NCBI RefSeq assembly: GCF_900102525.1
Contig: NZ_FNBZ01000004.1
Location: 124,001-188,000, forward strand
Source: Allobosea robiniae
GTDB lineage: Bacteria; Pseudomonadota; Alphaproteobacteria; Rhizobiales; Beijerinckiaceae
Reading direction: 5' to 3'
DNA: 64,000 nt
The first letter of the stretch is position 1, and each line of letters begins with the position of its first letter. A program made the position numbers and the translations under genes. The notes beneath the pieces are model-generated. The model saw nothing but the letters and a program-made list of their open reading frames with translations. It ran no database searches and was not told where the DNA came from. Shown here in pieces: positions 45,846-54,091 of the stretch.

Positions 45846-46823
45846 ATGATTTCCCAGATCGCCAGCGCCGTCACCAATCCGCAGTTCATGATGGGCCTGC
45901 TGGCGGCCATCGCGGCAGCCGCGACCGTGCTGACGATCGCGATTCCGCTGACCGAGGGCAACAGCCTCCAGAAGCGGATGAAGAACGTCGCGACGGAACG
46001 CGAGAAGATCCGCGCCCGCGAACGTGAACGGCTCAACCGGCAGAACGAGAAGGTCTCGCTGCGGCAGGAGCCGAAAGCCTACATGCGGCGCATCGTGGAG
46101 CGGTTCAAGCTGGGCGACTGGCTCGGCACCGAAAACGCCAAGAAGCAGCTCGCCATGGCCGGCTATCGCGGCCCCCAGGCCGAGATCACCTTCCTTTTCT
46201 TCCGTCTCGCCGTGCCGGTCGGGCTGTTCCTGCTAACACTGTTCTACGTCTTCGCCATCAACGGTTTCGGCCAGCCCTTCGCGGTCAAGATCGCCATGGC
46301 CATCGCCGGCGCCTATATCGGCATCAAGGCGCCGGAGGTCTTCCTGACGAACCAGGCCGGCAAGCGGCAGGCGTCGATGCGCCAGGCCTTTCCGGATGCG
46401 CTCGACCTGCTGCTGATCTGCGTGGAAGCCGGCATGTCGATCGAGCATGCCTTCCGGAAGGTCTCCGGCGAGATCGGCAATCAGTCGGTTCCGCTGGCGG
46501 AGGAATTCGCGCTGTGCACCGCCGAGCTCTCCTATCTCTCCGACCGCCGCATCGCCTACGAGAACCTCGCGCTCCGCACCGGCCTCGAAAGCGTCCGGTC
46601 GGTCTCGACGGCCCTGATCCAGGCCGAGCGCTACGGCACGCCGCTGGGAACCGCACTGCGCACGCTCGCACAGGAAAGCCGTGACCAGCGCATGAACGCG
46701 GCCGAGAAGAAGGCGGCCGCGCTGCCGCCGAAACTCACGGTGCCGATGATCCTGTTCTTCCTGCCGGTGCTGTTCGTCATCATCATGACGCCCGCGCTGA
46801 TTCAGGTCTTCAAGTGGAAGTGA
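45846..46823 (+). CDS. tadC: Tad inner-membrane platform protein TadC
   Basis: The protein has 325 residues with the same T2SSF architecture as TadB: an N-terminal helix (about 15-35), a basic coiled region (about 40-90), paired helices at 115-160, the domain RQAFPDALDLLLICVEAGMSIEHAFRKVSGEIG, and a C-terminal hydrophobic helix ending IQVFKWK. It closes the tad operon, 8 bases after tadB (GAGGCGGACG before the ATG). Beyond it lies a gap with TCTCA/TGAGA repeats, and the next genes converge from the opposite strand. Confidence 0.94.
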   Translation: MISQIASAVTNPQFMMGLLAAIAAAATVLTIAIPLTEGNSLQKRMKNVATEREKIRARERERLNRQNEKVSLRQEPKAYMRRIVERFKLGDWLGTENAKKQLAMAGYRGPQAEITFLFFRLAVPVGLFLLTLFYVFAINGFGQPFAVKIAMAIAGAYIGIKAPEVFLTNQAGKRQASMRQAFPDALDLLLICVEAGMSIEHAFRKVSGEIGNQSVPLAEEFALCTAELSYLSDRRIAYENLALRTGLESVRSVSTALIQAERYGTPLGTALRTLAQESRDQRMNAAEKKAAALPPKLTVPMILFFLPVLFVIIMTPALIQVFKWK

Positions 46824-46850
46824 GGTCGATCGACCGCCATGCCTGTCGGA

Positions 46851-47024
46851 TCTCATTCAAGATGAGACTGCCTCGCTCACGGTGAGACTGGAGCATGCAC
46901 GAATCTCACGCGGGTGAGACCGATATGCGGCTAGTGCACGCCAAAAACCCCCCGCAATTACAGTTGCTGACCTGATTTCAAACGCATCAGGCCTTGAATG
47001 AGATTTCTGGCGCGCAGCTCTCAT
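46851..47024. repeat. Cluster of TCTCAY / RTGAGA inverted repeats in the tadC - YHS gap
   Basis: Within 174 bases the hexamer TCTCAY or its complement RTGAGA occurs at 46851, 46862, 46882, 46904, 46914, 46998 and 47019, with a one-off copy (GCTCAC) at 46875. They pair into inverted repeats at 46851-46867, 46876-46886, 46904-46919 and 46998-47024. The last 6 bases of the unit at 46914 are again GTGAGA. A separate CCTGAT/ATCAGG repeat (46971-46991) lies among them. The function is unknown. Confidence 0.55.
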
Positions 47025-47029
47025 GCAAC

Positions 47030-47500
47030 CTAACGGATATCCTTCGTCGTCAAGCGCGACCAGCTGCCGTCAGCGCGGGCGATATAGGTCCTGGTCCGCC
47101 CGAGCCAGGTCTTCCGTACGCTCAGGTCGTAGTTGAGGTAGAGCCGTCCATCGACGATCGACCAGGCTTCCGGCTCGATCTTCACGAGATACCCCCGCGA
47201 AGTCCCATAGGCGCAGAAGCCGCCATAGGCCGGCAGGTAGCGCTGTGGATCGGCCTCGAACAGTGCCTTGTGCTCGGCGCTGACGAAACGCCAGGTCGCA
47301 CCGCCATAATGGGCCGCGAATTCCGGCTTGCCGAGCCGCGGACCTCCGTCGCGAAAATAGGCGACGGGATCGTAGCCGCGGATCGCGACGCCATCCGGCG
47401 AGCCGAGCGTGTTGACCGGGCGTCGAGCCTCGGCGCGGACCTCGCCGCCGGCAGCGAGCGCCGCCGCGGCGAGACCGATGAAGGCGCGTCTGTCGAGCAT
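47030..47500 (-). CDS. Exported YHS domain protein
   Basis: The protein has 156 residues with a signal peptide (DRRAFIGLAAAALAAGG, about 1-24; it carries an Arg-Arg pair at residues 4-5, so the Tat route is possible). The mature part matches the YHS-domain family: GVAIRGYDPVAYFRDGGPRLGKPEFAAHYGGATWRFVSAEHKALFEADPQRYLPAYGGFCAYGTSRG. YHS domains often bind metal, and CAYG contains the family Cys. The role here is unknown. The ATG at 47500 follows GAGAGGTG. It is the last gene of a minus-strand cluster and lies 4 bases after the membrane-protein gene. Confidence 0.85.
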   Translation of the reverse strand: MLDRRAFIGLAAAALAAGGEVRAEARRPVNTLGSPDGVAIRGYDPVAYFRDGGPRLGKPEFAAHYGGATWRFVSAEHKALFEADPQRYLPAYGGFCAYGTSRGYLVKIEPEAWSIVDGRLYLNYDLSVRKTWLGRTRTYIARADGSWSRLTTKDIR

Positions 47501-47504
47501 GGCG

Positions 47505-47990
47505 TCACCTCTCGCGCGCTTCCAGAGCCTCGAAGACATAGGCCGCGAGATAGCCGTAGAGCGCGTGGCCGATGAGGCTCATGAAGGAGAGGCGCGGCAC
47601 GTCGTTCAGCAGGAAATGCTGCCCGGCCAACGGCGCGAAGAAGGCGAGCGCGATGAAATAGGTGATCACACCCCAGATCCAGCCATCGACCGGCATGCCG
47701 AAGCTCTTCACCCGGCGCGTCAGGAGCCAGTAGCCGAGCGGATAGAACAGAAAGCCGGTCGTGAAATGCAGCAGCTTGGCGGTCGGCGTCGAGATCGTCA
47801 GGCCGAGCTGATGATAGAAGAGCGACTTCACCAGCTCCGGCGGTTCCAGCGGAAATTCGGCGAACCAGGCGGTCGGTACGGCCGAGAACAGTTCCCAGAA
47901 GCCGAGGCCGGCAAAGCCGCCGAGAGCCAGGTTGATGACAGTGCGGGTCGAGGGCAGCGCGAAGCTGCGGGTCATGGTCGCGGTGGTCAT
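47505..47990 (-). CDS. Conserved membrane protein of unknown function
   Basis: The protein has 161 residues with about four hydrophobic helices (around 18-38, 65-90, 103-125 and 135-155). I recognise no domain. Notable features are conserved-looking aromatic and His residues at helix ends: SLFYHQLGL, LLHFTTGFLFYPLGYWLLTRRV, GWIWGVITYF and LIGHALYGYLAAYV. Several membrane His residues leave haem or metal binding possible, which is only a guess. AAAGGA precedes the ATG. It lies between a TPR protein gene and the YHS gene, both closely spaced, so all are probably co-transcribed. Confidence 0.75.
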   Translation of the reverse strand: MTTATMTRSFALPSTRTVINLALGGFAGLGFWELFSAVPTAWFAEFPLEPPELVKSLFYHQLGLTISTPTAKLLHFTTGFLFYPLGYWLLTRRVKSFGMPVDGWIWGVITYFIALAFFAPLAGQHFLLNDVPRLSFMSLIGHALYGYLAAYVFEALEARER

Positions 47991-48010
47991 GGCAGGGGTC
48001 CTTTCCGGTG

Positions 48011-49408
48011 TCAGTGGGCGATGGCAAGCGGGGTGGAAGCGATGGCGAGACCTGCGAGCCGCCCGGCTCTGCTGCCGTGCAACTGCGCCAAGCGGCGGGC
48101 GGCGAAGAGATTGGAGCCGCCGCGGCGCCTGAGGCGCTCAGTGAGGATTTCGGCGGCACGCTCGTGCTCGTCGGCGCGGATCAGGCTCTCGGCATAGGCC
48201 TGCTCGAACAGGTCACGCTGGGCATGGCTGCCGCCGATCGCGATCAAGCCGTTGCGGGCTGAGCCGAGCAGACGGGCGGCCTCGTCATAATCGCCCTCAT
48301 GGAAGGCGATCAGCCCGAAGGCAGCCAGCCCGCCGTGACGGGCAGCATCGCGCCGCTCGCTGCTGGGATGCGCTTCCGCATCCTCGATCAGGCTGCGGGC
48401 GATGCTCTCGGCCCCGTTGGCCTGGCCGGCGCCGAGCAGGGACAGCGCATAGTGCAGATCGGCAAAGACGAGGCGGCCGTCATGGATGCGCCCCTCGGCC
48501 TTGGCGGCCAATTCTTCCCAGCGATCGCCGATATCGACGCCGGCATAGTCGAGCCGGGCGAGCAGCGAGGCGCCGTTGGCGATGTCGCGGTAATCGTCGG
48601 TCGGCTCGGCCCGGATCTCCTCGTCATAGAGCCGCAGCACCTCGGCGGTCTCGCCGCGTTCCAGACGGAACAGCGCGAGATGCCAGAAGATGTGGAAGCG
48701 CAGGTTGTTGGCGTGGGCAACCTCGCGCCCGTCGCCGAGCCAGATGATGCCCTCATCGGCGCGCCCCGTCATCTCCAGCACATGGGCGACGGCGTGGCGG
48801 CCCCAGGCGTCGCGCGGGCTCAAGGCCACGGCACGGCGACCGATACGCTCGGCCTGCGCATAGAAGCCGCGCTCCTCCAGCGCGAAGGCATGGCAGCCAT
48901 GGACGAAGCCGGCGAGCGGATGGCTCTCGCCGAAGCCTGGCGCGAAACGGTTGAGCGTCGCGAGCATCTCGCCCTGGTCGCCGAGCATGAAGCGCAGCCC
49001 ATGCGAGAGCTTGAGCGCCAGAACGTCGAAGGGATGGACGAGAAGGATCGCCTCCAGCCGTTCGGCCGCCCGGCGCGGCTGATCGTCGAGCCAGAATGCC
49101 AGGGCCTCGACGATCATCGTTTCGCGCCGCGTCACCGGCCGCAACAGCGCCGCCGCGCGCGCACTGGCCAGGCACTCGCGGGCCGGGGCGACGAGCTCGG
49201 CACGGGCCAGCGAGAGCAGCATCAGCCCCTTGGCGGCATGGGCCAGCGCGAAATCCGGGTCGGCGGCGAGCGCCCGGGCGAGATGCTCGGGCGTCGCGGC
49301 GGCGTGGGCCATCAGCGCTTCGAGCATGTCGTTCCAGGCGAGGCGCGCGGCGTCGTTGAAGACGGTGATGCGATCGCCGGAGAGGTCGTGATGAACGGCA
49401 TAAGACAT
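48011..49408 (-). CDS. TTC38-like tetratricopeptide protein
   Basis: The protein has 465 residues, helical throughout with degenerate TPR repeats, and resembles the tetratricopeptide-repeat 38 family shared by bacteria and animals. Characteristic stretches are HPFDVLALKLSHGLRFMLGDQ, HGCHAFALEERGFYAQAERIGRRAV, WGRHAVAHVLEMTGRADEGIIWL and NLRFHIFWHLALFRLERG. There is no signal peptide. The biochemical role of the family is unknown. The ATG at 49408 has GGAGCAGCCC upstream, which I prefer to the ATG at 49420. It sits between opgC and the small membrane-protein gene, 20 bases from the latter. Confidence 0.8.
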   Translation of the reverse strand: MSYAVHHDLSGDRITVFNDAARLAWNDMLEALMAHAAATPEHLARALAADPDFALAHAAKGLMLLSLARAELVAPARECLASARAAALLRPVTRRETMIVEALAFWLDDQPRRAAERLEAILLVHPFDVLALKLSHGLRFMLGDQGEMLATLNRFAPGFGESHPLAGFVHGCHAFALEERGFYAQAERIGRRAVALSPRDAWGRHAVAHVLEMTGRADEGIIWLGDGREVAHANNLRFHIFWHLALFRLERGETAEVLRLYDEEIRAEPTDDYRDIANGASLLARLDYAGVDIGDRWEELAAKAEGRIHDGRLVFADLHYALSLLGAGQANGAESIARSLIEDAEAHPSSERRDAARHGGLAAFGLIAFHEGDYDEAARLLGSARNGLIAIGGSHAQRDLFEQAYAESLIRADEHERAAEILTERLRRRGGSNLFAARRLAQLHGSRAGRLAGLAIASTPLAIAH

Positions 49409-49478
49409 GGGCTGCTCCATTGCCGCGCCGGTGAAGGGCGCTCGTCAGGGAGTTCGCAACGGCGCGATCAAACGGCGT

Positions 49479-50675
49479 TCAACTCGCTTCACGGACCCGT
49501 GTTGTCAGCGGGGCCTGCGCGGCCGGTTCGCTCCGCGGCCCGGCGAGTGGCCTGCGCCCCGGGCCAGCCCATGGCGCGCTCTTGAACCAGCCGACCACGA
49601 GCGCGGTGACGAGGATCAGCGCGAAGCCAGTGAGATTGAGCGCCGCCACGACAGGCTCGCTGCGCCCGGCCATATCAGCGATCGTGCCCAGCAGCCGCGC
49701 CAGTACGACACTTGCCAGGAAACACGCGAGCGACTGCCGCCCGATCAGGATGAGCAGATGGCCTGCGCCGCGATCGAGCCGGTCCCGCCAGGGCTCGATC
49801 AGACTCAGCACGAGATAAGCCAGCGCCAGGAAATGCAGCACGCGCAGGATATGCAGGTCGGTCTTCTCGCTGGCCGGGATGACGAGATCGCGAGCCGCTT
49901 GCGCCAACGGCCAGTGTTCCAGGATGCCCCAGAAGGACAGCGGCACCGAGAGCAGGAGGAAGAGCGCGGCCGCCAGCATCAATCGCCGGTCACCAAGCGG
50001 AGGCATCGGCAGCCATTTCATGGCGATGAAGAAGCCGATGAAGAAGATGAACTGCCAGGCGAACGGATTGAGGAACCAGCCGGCGCCGTTCCACGGGTTG
50101 CCGGAGAGATTGAGGCCGGTCGCCCAAACCGCGGCATAGAGGGTTGCCGCGATCAGGAACGGCAGGGCGGCATGGAGCCGACGCCCCAGCATCATCACGG
50201 GCACGAGCGCCAGGATGACGAGATACATCGGCAGGATGTCGAGATAGTCCGGCTGCCAGGAGAGCGTGGCAAGGCCGAGCAGAGCGTTCTCGGGATCGGC
50301 GAGCAGCGGCTGGAACTGCTGCGCGACCACGGCGAGGCCGAGGAACCGGTCCAGCGCGGCGGCGAGCGCGATCAGCGCCAGCACGAGGCCGATCTGCGCC
50401 CAGTAGACCTGCCAGATCCTGTAGGCGATGCGCGCCGTACCCAGCCGCCACCCGCGACGCGTGAAGACGCTGCCGAAGGCGAGCGCGCTGGCGATGCCGG
50501 AGCAAAAGACGAAGAGCTCCGCGCCGGAGGAAAAGCCGAAGCGCGCGGGAATCCAGCCGTTCCAGCTGTTCTCCGGCAGATGCGCGACGAAGATGATCAG
50601 CATGGTCAAGCCGCGAAAGAGGTCGAGTCGCTCGTCGCGAGGCCGCTTCGCGGGAGCGGTGGAGGCTGCGGCCAT
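49479..50675 (-). CDS. opgC: OpgC-family membrane protein
   Basis: The protein has 398 residues with about ten membrane helices. The start RDERLDLFRGLTMLIIFVAHLPEN is the typical OpgC/acyltransferase-3-like opening with its conserved His, followed by FGFSSGAELFVFCSGIASALAFG. In enterobacteria OpgC succinylates osmoregulated periplasmic glucans. Here no opgGH synthesis gene is near, and the modified substrate could be another glycan. The ATG at 50675 shares one base with the stop of the upstream ThDP-enzyme gene (TGATG), so the two are translationally coupled. Confidence 0.85.
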   Translation of the reverse strand: MAAASTAPAKRPRDERLDLFRGLTMLIIFVAHLPENSWNGWIPARFGFSSGAELFVFCSGIASALAFGSVFTRRGWRLGTARIAYRIWQVYWAQIGLVLALIALAAALDRFLGLAVVAQQFQPLLADPENALLGLATLSWQPDYLDILPMYLVILALVPVMMLGRRLHAALPFLIAATLYAAVWATGLNLSGNPWNGAGWFLNPFAWQFIFFIGFFIAMKWLPMPPLGDRRLMLAAALFLLLSVPLSFWGILEHWPLAQAARDLVIPASEKTDLHILRVLHFLALAYLVLSLIEPWRDRLDRGAGHLLILIGRQSLACFLASVVLARLLGTIADMAGRSEPVVAALNLTGFALILVTALVVGWFKSAPWAGPGRRPLAGPRSEPAAQAPLTTRVREAS

Positions 50676-52327
50676 CAGAACGCTCCCTCGTAGCTGGAAG
50701 CGTCGATGCGGCAGGCGAGCACAGTGAAGCGGTCGCGGCGGAGGGCCGCCTCCGCCTCGCGCGCCAGCGTTTCGCGGTCGTCGATCGTGGCGCCGCGCCC
50801 GCCCATTGCGCGGGCGATGGCGGCGAAATCTGTCTCGCCGATATCGACGCCGGCGCGGACCAGGCCGAGCTGGCGCTGCTTCAGAGCGATCAGCCCGAGC
50901 GCCCGATCGACGAGCGCGACGACGATCACCGGCAGGCCGAGATCGCGCAGCGTCGCCAGCTCGCCCAGCACCATTTCGAGCCCGGCATCCCCGACGAAGC
51001 ACAATGTCGGCCGGCCAGAGCCCCGCGCCGCGCCTATCGCCAGCGGCAGGGCGCAGCCCATGGTGCAGAATCCGCTCGATTGCAGCAGGCGGCGCGGGCC
51101 GTCGCAGCCCCACATCTGGCTGAGCAGGATGCGGTGCGCCCCGGAATCGGCGGTCGCGATGATGCCGGCCGGCGCGGCCCGGCGTAGCGTCTCGAAGACC
51201 GCATGCGGCCCCCATCCGTCGGGAGCGGCGAAGGCGGCGCGGAAGGCCGTACGGATCGCGGCAGGCTCGCCGCCCGGCCAGCTTGCCTTCGCCACCCGCT
51301 CTTCCGAGAGCCTCGTCAGCGTCATGCCGACATCGCCTTCGAGCAACAGGCTGGAATGATGCATGCCGTGCTGGATCGGCTCCGCAACGATATCGATAAC
51401 GGGCGTGCCGGCCGGCCAGGGGTTTCGCCAGCCCTGGCGCATCTCGATCGGATCGTAGCCGGCGAGCACGATCAGGTCGGCGGCCTCGATCAGCGGCCGG
51501 ACGATTGCGTCGGCCCTGGGCGAAAGGCCGACGGCCCCGATCACGCGCGGATCATCTTCCGGCACCAGCCCCTTGGCCTTGTAGGTGGTGAGCAGCGGCG
51601 CGCCGATGCGGGCCAGGAACTCGTCGAGCGCAACCGCTGCGCCGTCCTGGCCGACAAGATCGAGCCCCGCGATCACCAGAGGACGCTGCGCGGTGGCGAT
51701 CAGCGCTTGCGCAGGCCGAAGATCGGCCGGGACGGAAGGCGCCACGGAGAGCACGGCTGGCGCCGTGCGCCTGGTGGTACGGGCTTCCGCGACCGAGATC
51801 GGCAGGTCGATATGGACCGGTCCCGGCCGCCCGCGCCGGGCGATGGCGACGGCCTTGGCCACGACAAGGTCCTCGGTGCCCGGCGCGACACGGAAGCTCG
51901 CCTTCACCAGCGGGCGCAGCACGGCCTGATGATCGAAGACCTGATGCGTGTAGCTCTCGGCCAGAGCCTGGTCGACGCAGCCGGTCACGACGATCAGGGG
52001 CACGCGGTCCTGCTGGGCATTGGCGACGACATTGACCGCATTGGCGACGCCGGGACCCAGCGTCGCGACCAGCACGGGCAGCGCGCCGGTCGCATGCCAA
52101 AGCCCTTCCGCCATGAAGCCGGCCGCGTTCTCGTGCCGCGCGAGCTGGAAGCGGATTCCAGCGCGTTCGAGCGCATCGACCAGCGCCAGCACTTCGCCGC
52201 CGGGGATGCCGAAGGCATGGGTCGTGCCGGCCGCCGCCAACCGGGCCGCCAGGAGATCGGCGCCGGTCACGAATTCTTCCGGATCGGCTCCAGTCGGTTC
52301 CACGGCCGCTATCCGTTCGTGACGCAT
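50675..52327 (-). CDS. ThDP-binding acetolactate-synthase-like protein, divergent cofactor motif
   Basis: The protein has 550 residues and the three-domain ALS-like fold. The catalytic Glu is present (LARHENAAGFMAEG), as are TLGPGVANAVNVVANAQQDRVPLIVVTG and GPVHIDLPISV. The C-terminal cofactor loop differs from the GDG...NN consensus: it reads FVGDAGLEM and, 26 residues later, VVALVDRALGLI. The third Gly is thus Ala and the first Asn is Val; Asp holds the second position. It may still bind ThDP with an altered site. The ATG at 52327 has GGAGAGAG upstream, a strong start. It heads the cluster leading into opgC. Confidence 0.8.
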   Translation of the reverse strand: MRHERIAAVEPTGADPEEFVTGADLLAARLAAAGTTHAFGIPGGEVLALVDALERAGIRFQLARHENAAGFMAEGLWHATGALPVLVATLGPGVANAVNVVANAQQDRVPLIVVTGCVDQALAESYTHQVFDHQAVLRPLVKASFRVAPGTEDLVVAKAVAIARRGRPGPVHIDLPISVAEARTTRRTAPAVLSVAPSVPADLRPAQALIATAQRPLVIAGLDLVGQDGAAVALDEFLARIGAPLLTTYKAKGLVPEDDPRVIGAVGLSPRADAIVRPLIEAADLIVLAGYDPIEMRQGWRNPWPAGTPVIDIVAEPIQHGMHHSSLLLEGDVGMTLTRLSEERVAKASWPGGEPAAIRTAFRAAFAAPDGWGPHAVFETLRRAAPAGIIATADSGAHRILLSQMWGCDGPRRLLQSSGFCTMGCALPLAIGAARGSGRPTLCFVGDAGLEMVLGELATLRDLGLPVIVVALVDRALGLIALKQRQLGLVRAGVDIGETDFAAIARAMGGRGATIDDRETLAREAEAALRRDRFTVLACRIDASSYEGAF

Positions 52328-52369
52328 CGTCTCTCTCCGCCTTGCCGCAAAAGCGGCTCTGCGGGAGAG

Positions 52370-52395
52370 ATCGCGCGGGAGCCCGGTTTGGTTAC
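52370..52395 (-). promoter_or_regulatory. Weak ECF-type promoter match before the ThDP-opgC cluster
   Basis: On the minus strand GTAACC (52395-52390) is followed after 16 bases by CGAT (52373-52370), one mismatch from the GTAACC-N16-CGAA element seen in front of nrsF. It lies 43 bases before the ATG of the ThDP-enzyme gene. This is suggestive only. Confidence 0.3.
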
Positions 52396-52399
52396 ACGA

Positions 52400-53278
52400 T
52401 CACGGAGACGTGAGACCGGCAGCCGAGGCAGGCGGCCGCATCGTCAGGCGCCAGGCGCGTTCGACCCAGGCAGCGTCTGCGACATGGCCACCGCCATGCA
52501 GGCAGAGCTCCAGCCGCGCCGGGCCGCCACAACCGGTCGCGACGCGGCAGGTCAAGCCTTCCGGCTTGAGAGCGGCGCGGGCAGCTTCCGCCCAGCCTGC
52601 GGTACAGCCGCCCGGCGCGAAGACCGCGAGGCTCTTGAAGACATCGCCCTGCCGGGAGCCCTGGCGCAGGGTGCGGCCGGCGAGCGGCACGGTCGTGTCG
52701 CTCATGCCATGGACATGGATCAGCGGCGGGCGCGGACCTGCGCAGCTTTCCGGCACCGGCTCCCAGAAAGCCCCCGCAATCGGCGCGAAGCCAGCAAAGC
52801 GCCCGGGCATCCGGCAGCCGAGATACCAGACCATCGAACCGCCCTGCGAAAAACCGCTCGCAAGGATGCGGCCGGGATCGATGGGAAAGCGCGCGGCGAC
52901 ATCGTCGAGCACCTGTCCGACGAAGACGAACTCATCGCGATGACGGGCAGGCGAGCCAGGATAGGACCATGAGCGCCCGGCGCCGTCGGGCGCGATCAGC
53001 GCGACGCCAAGACGTCGGGTAACAGCGACGAGGCCGGCATCGGCGATCACCTCCTCGGCCGAACCCTGATAGCCGTGGAAGTACATGATCGCGCCGACCT
53101 TCCGCCCTGCCGACGCCTGCGGCGGTAGCACGATGCGGTAACGGCCGCTCGCCACGCTGCAGCCTGCATCCGCAGGGCAGGCATCGCGGGACTGGGCAGG
53201 GACGAGCGTCTGCGCCGCGGCCGACGCCATCAGGACGAAGCCGGCCAGCGCACCGACGAGCCCTAGCCTCGATGCCAT
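52400..53278 (-). CDS. Exported PHB-depolymerase-like (LpqC-type) esterase
   Basis: The protein has 292 residues with a signal peptide (1-22, ending AAAQ). It has an alpha/beta-hydrolase fold: the oxyanion region IMYFHGYQGS, the nucleophile elbow GFSQGGSMV with the catalytic Ser, a late Asp in VHGMSDTTVP and His in CLHGGGHV. The family includes extracellular poly(3-hydroxybutyrate) depolymerases and feruloyl/acetyl esterases; the natural substrate is not clear. Several Cys (CPADAGC, LTCRVATGCGG) could form disulfides in the periplasm. The gene diverges from the ECF sigma gene, sharing a 154-base intergenic region. Confidence 0.85.
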   Translation of the reverse strand: MASRLGLVGALAGFVLMASAAAQTLVPAQSRDACPADAGCSVASGRYRIVLPPQASAGRKVGAIMYFHGYQGSAEEVIADAGLVAVTRRLGVALIAPDGAGRSWSYPGSPARHRDEFVFVGQVLDDVAARFPIDPGRILASGFSQGGSMVWYLGCRMPGRFAGFAPIAGAFWEPVPESCAGPRPPLIHVHGMSDTTVPLAGRTLRQGSRQGDVFKSLAVFAPGGCTAGWAEAARAALKPEGLTCRVATGCGGPARLELCLHGGGHVADAAWVERAWRLTMRPPASAAGLTSP

Positions 53279-53432
53279 TTGCGATCTCTCCGCTGCTTCG
53301 CTGAAGCCTGCCCTTGCGCGCGAGCGTAGCCGGAGCGCGCCGGCGCTTCACCCGGCCATCGCGGGCTTGTGAGCCGGCCCTGGCCATGCAACGGACTTGC
53401 GTTGCGAATCCCCCTGCGAACAAGCGCAAGAC

Positions 53433-54005
53433 GTGTCGCTGCAAGAGCTCGAAACCCAGCTCCGACCGATCTTCCTCGCGGCCCTTGCCGGCGATGCCGC
53501 GGCCTATCGCCTGTTCCTCGACACGATCAGCTTGCGGCTGCGCGGCTATCTCCGCCAGATGCTGGCCCGTGCCGGTCGGACCGAGGCGAGCGAGGCCGAG
53601 GACGTGCTGCAGGAAACCCTGCTGGCGCTGCACCTGTCGCGCCACACCTACGACGCCGCGAGCCCGGTGACGGCCTGGGCGCATGCGATCGCGCGCTACA
53701 AGCTGGTGGATCATCTGCGCCGCTCCGGCCGCCATGTCGGAGCCCTGCCGCTTGAGGACGAAGCCCATCAGCTCGCAGGCCCTCCGGAGAGTGCCGCGGT
53801 CGACGCAAGGCTCGATCTGGCACGCGCGATGGAAGCTTTGCCGGAGCGCACACGGCGCCTGATCGATCAGGTCAAGCTCCAGGGCACCAGCGTCGCCGAC
53901 GCCGCCACCGCTGCCGGGATGACGGAAACGGCAGCCAAGGTCGCGATCCATCGCGGCCTTCAGGCCATGGCACAATTCCTCTCGAAACGGAGGAAGCAAC
54001 CATGA
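53433..54005 (+). CDS. ECF-family RNA polymerase sigma factor
   Basis: The protein has 190 residues with region 2 (LRGYLRQMLARAGRTEASEAEDVLQETLLALHLSRHTYD...AWAHAIARYKLVDHLRR) and region 4 (ALPERTRRLIDQVKLQGTSVADAATAAGMTETAAKVAIHRGLQAM). The sequence and the neighbouring NrsF-type anti-sigma gene point to group ECF16, whose model member is Caulobacter SigF, active in heavy-metal and oxidative stress. The start is uncertain: I take the GTG at 53433 (VSLQELETQL) because the longer frame begins with a TTG at 53397. It is followed by 86 bases and then nrsF. Confidence 0.88.
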   Translation: MSLQELETQLRPIFLAALAGDAAAYRLFLDTISLRLRGYLRQMLARAGRTEASEAEDVLQETLLALHLSRHTYDAASPVTAWAHAIARYKLVDHLRRSGRHVGALPLEDEAHQLAGPPESAAVDARLDLARAMEALPERTRRLIDQVKLQGTSVADAATAAGMTETAAKVAIHRGLQAMAQFLSKRRKQP

Positions 54006-54031
54006 CGATGTGCATCAGGCATCGACACGCC

Positions 54032-54057
54032 GTAACCTTTCGCCGGCTCCGCGCGAA
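54032..54057 (+). promoter_or_regulatory. Candidate ECF (SigF-type) promoter before nrsF
   Basis: GTAACC at 54032-54037 and CGAA at 54054-54057 are separated by exactly 16 bases. This agrees, as I recall it, with the promoter element reported for Caulobacter SigF-dependent genes. It lies 35 bases before the nrsF ATG, in the gap after the sigma gene, and would let the sigma factor raise expression of its own inhibitor. Confidence 0.5.
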
Positions 54058-54091
54058 CTCCCCTTGAACCGGACACCTTCGAAAATCGGAC

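Noticed and set aside
46851..47024. A CRISPR array for the repeats after tadC
   Set aside because: The repeat units are only 6 bases, are inverted, and have irregular spacing; no cas gene is present.
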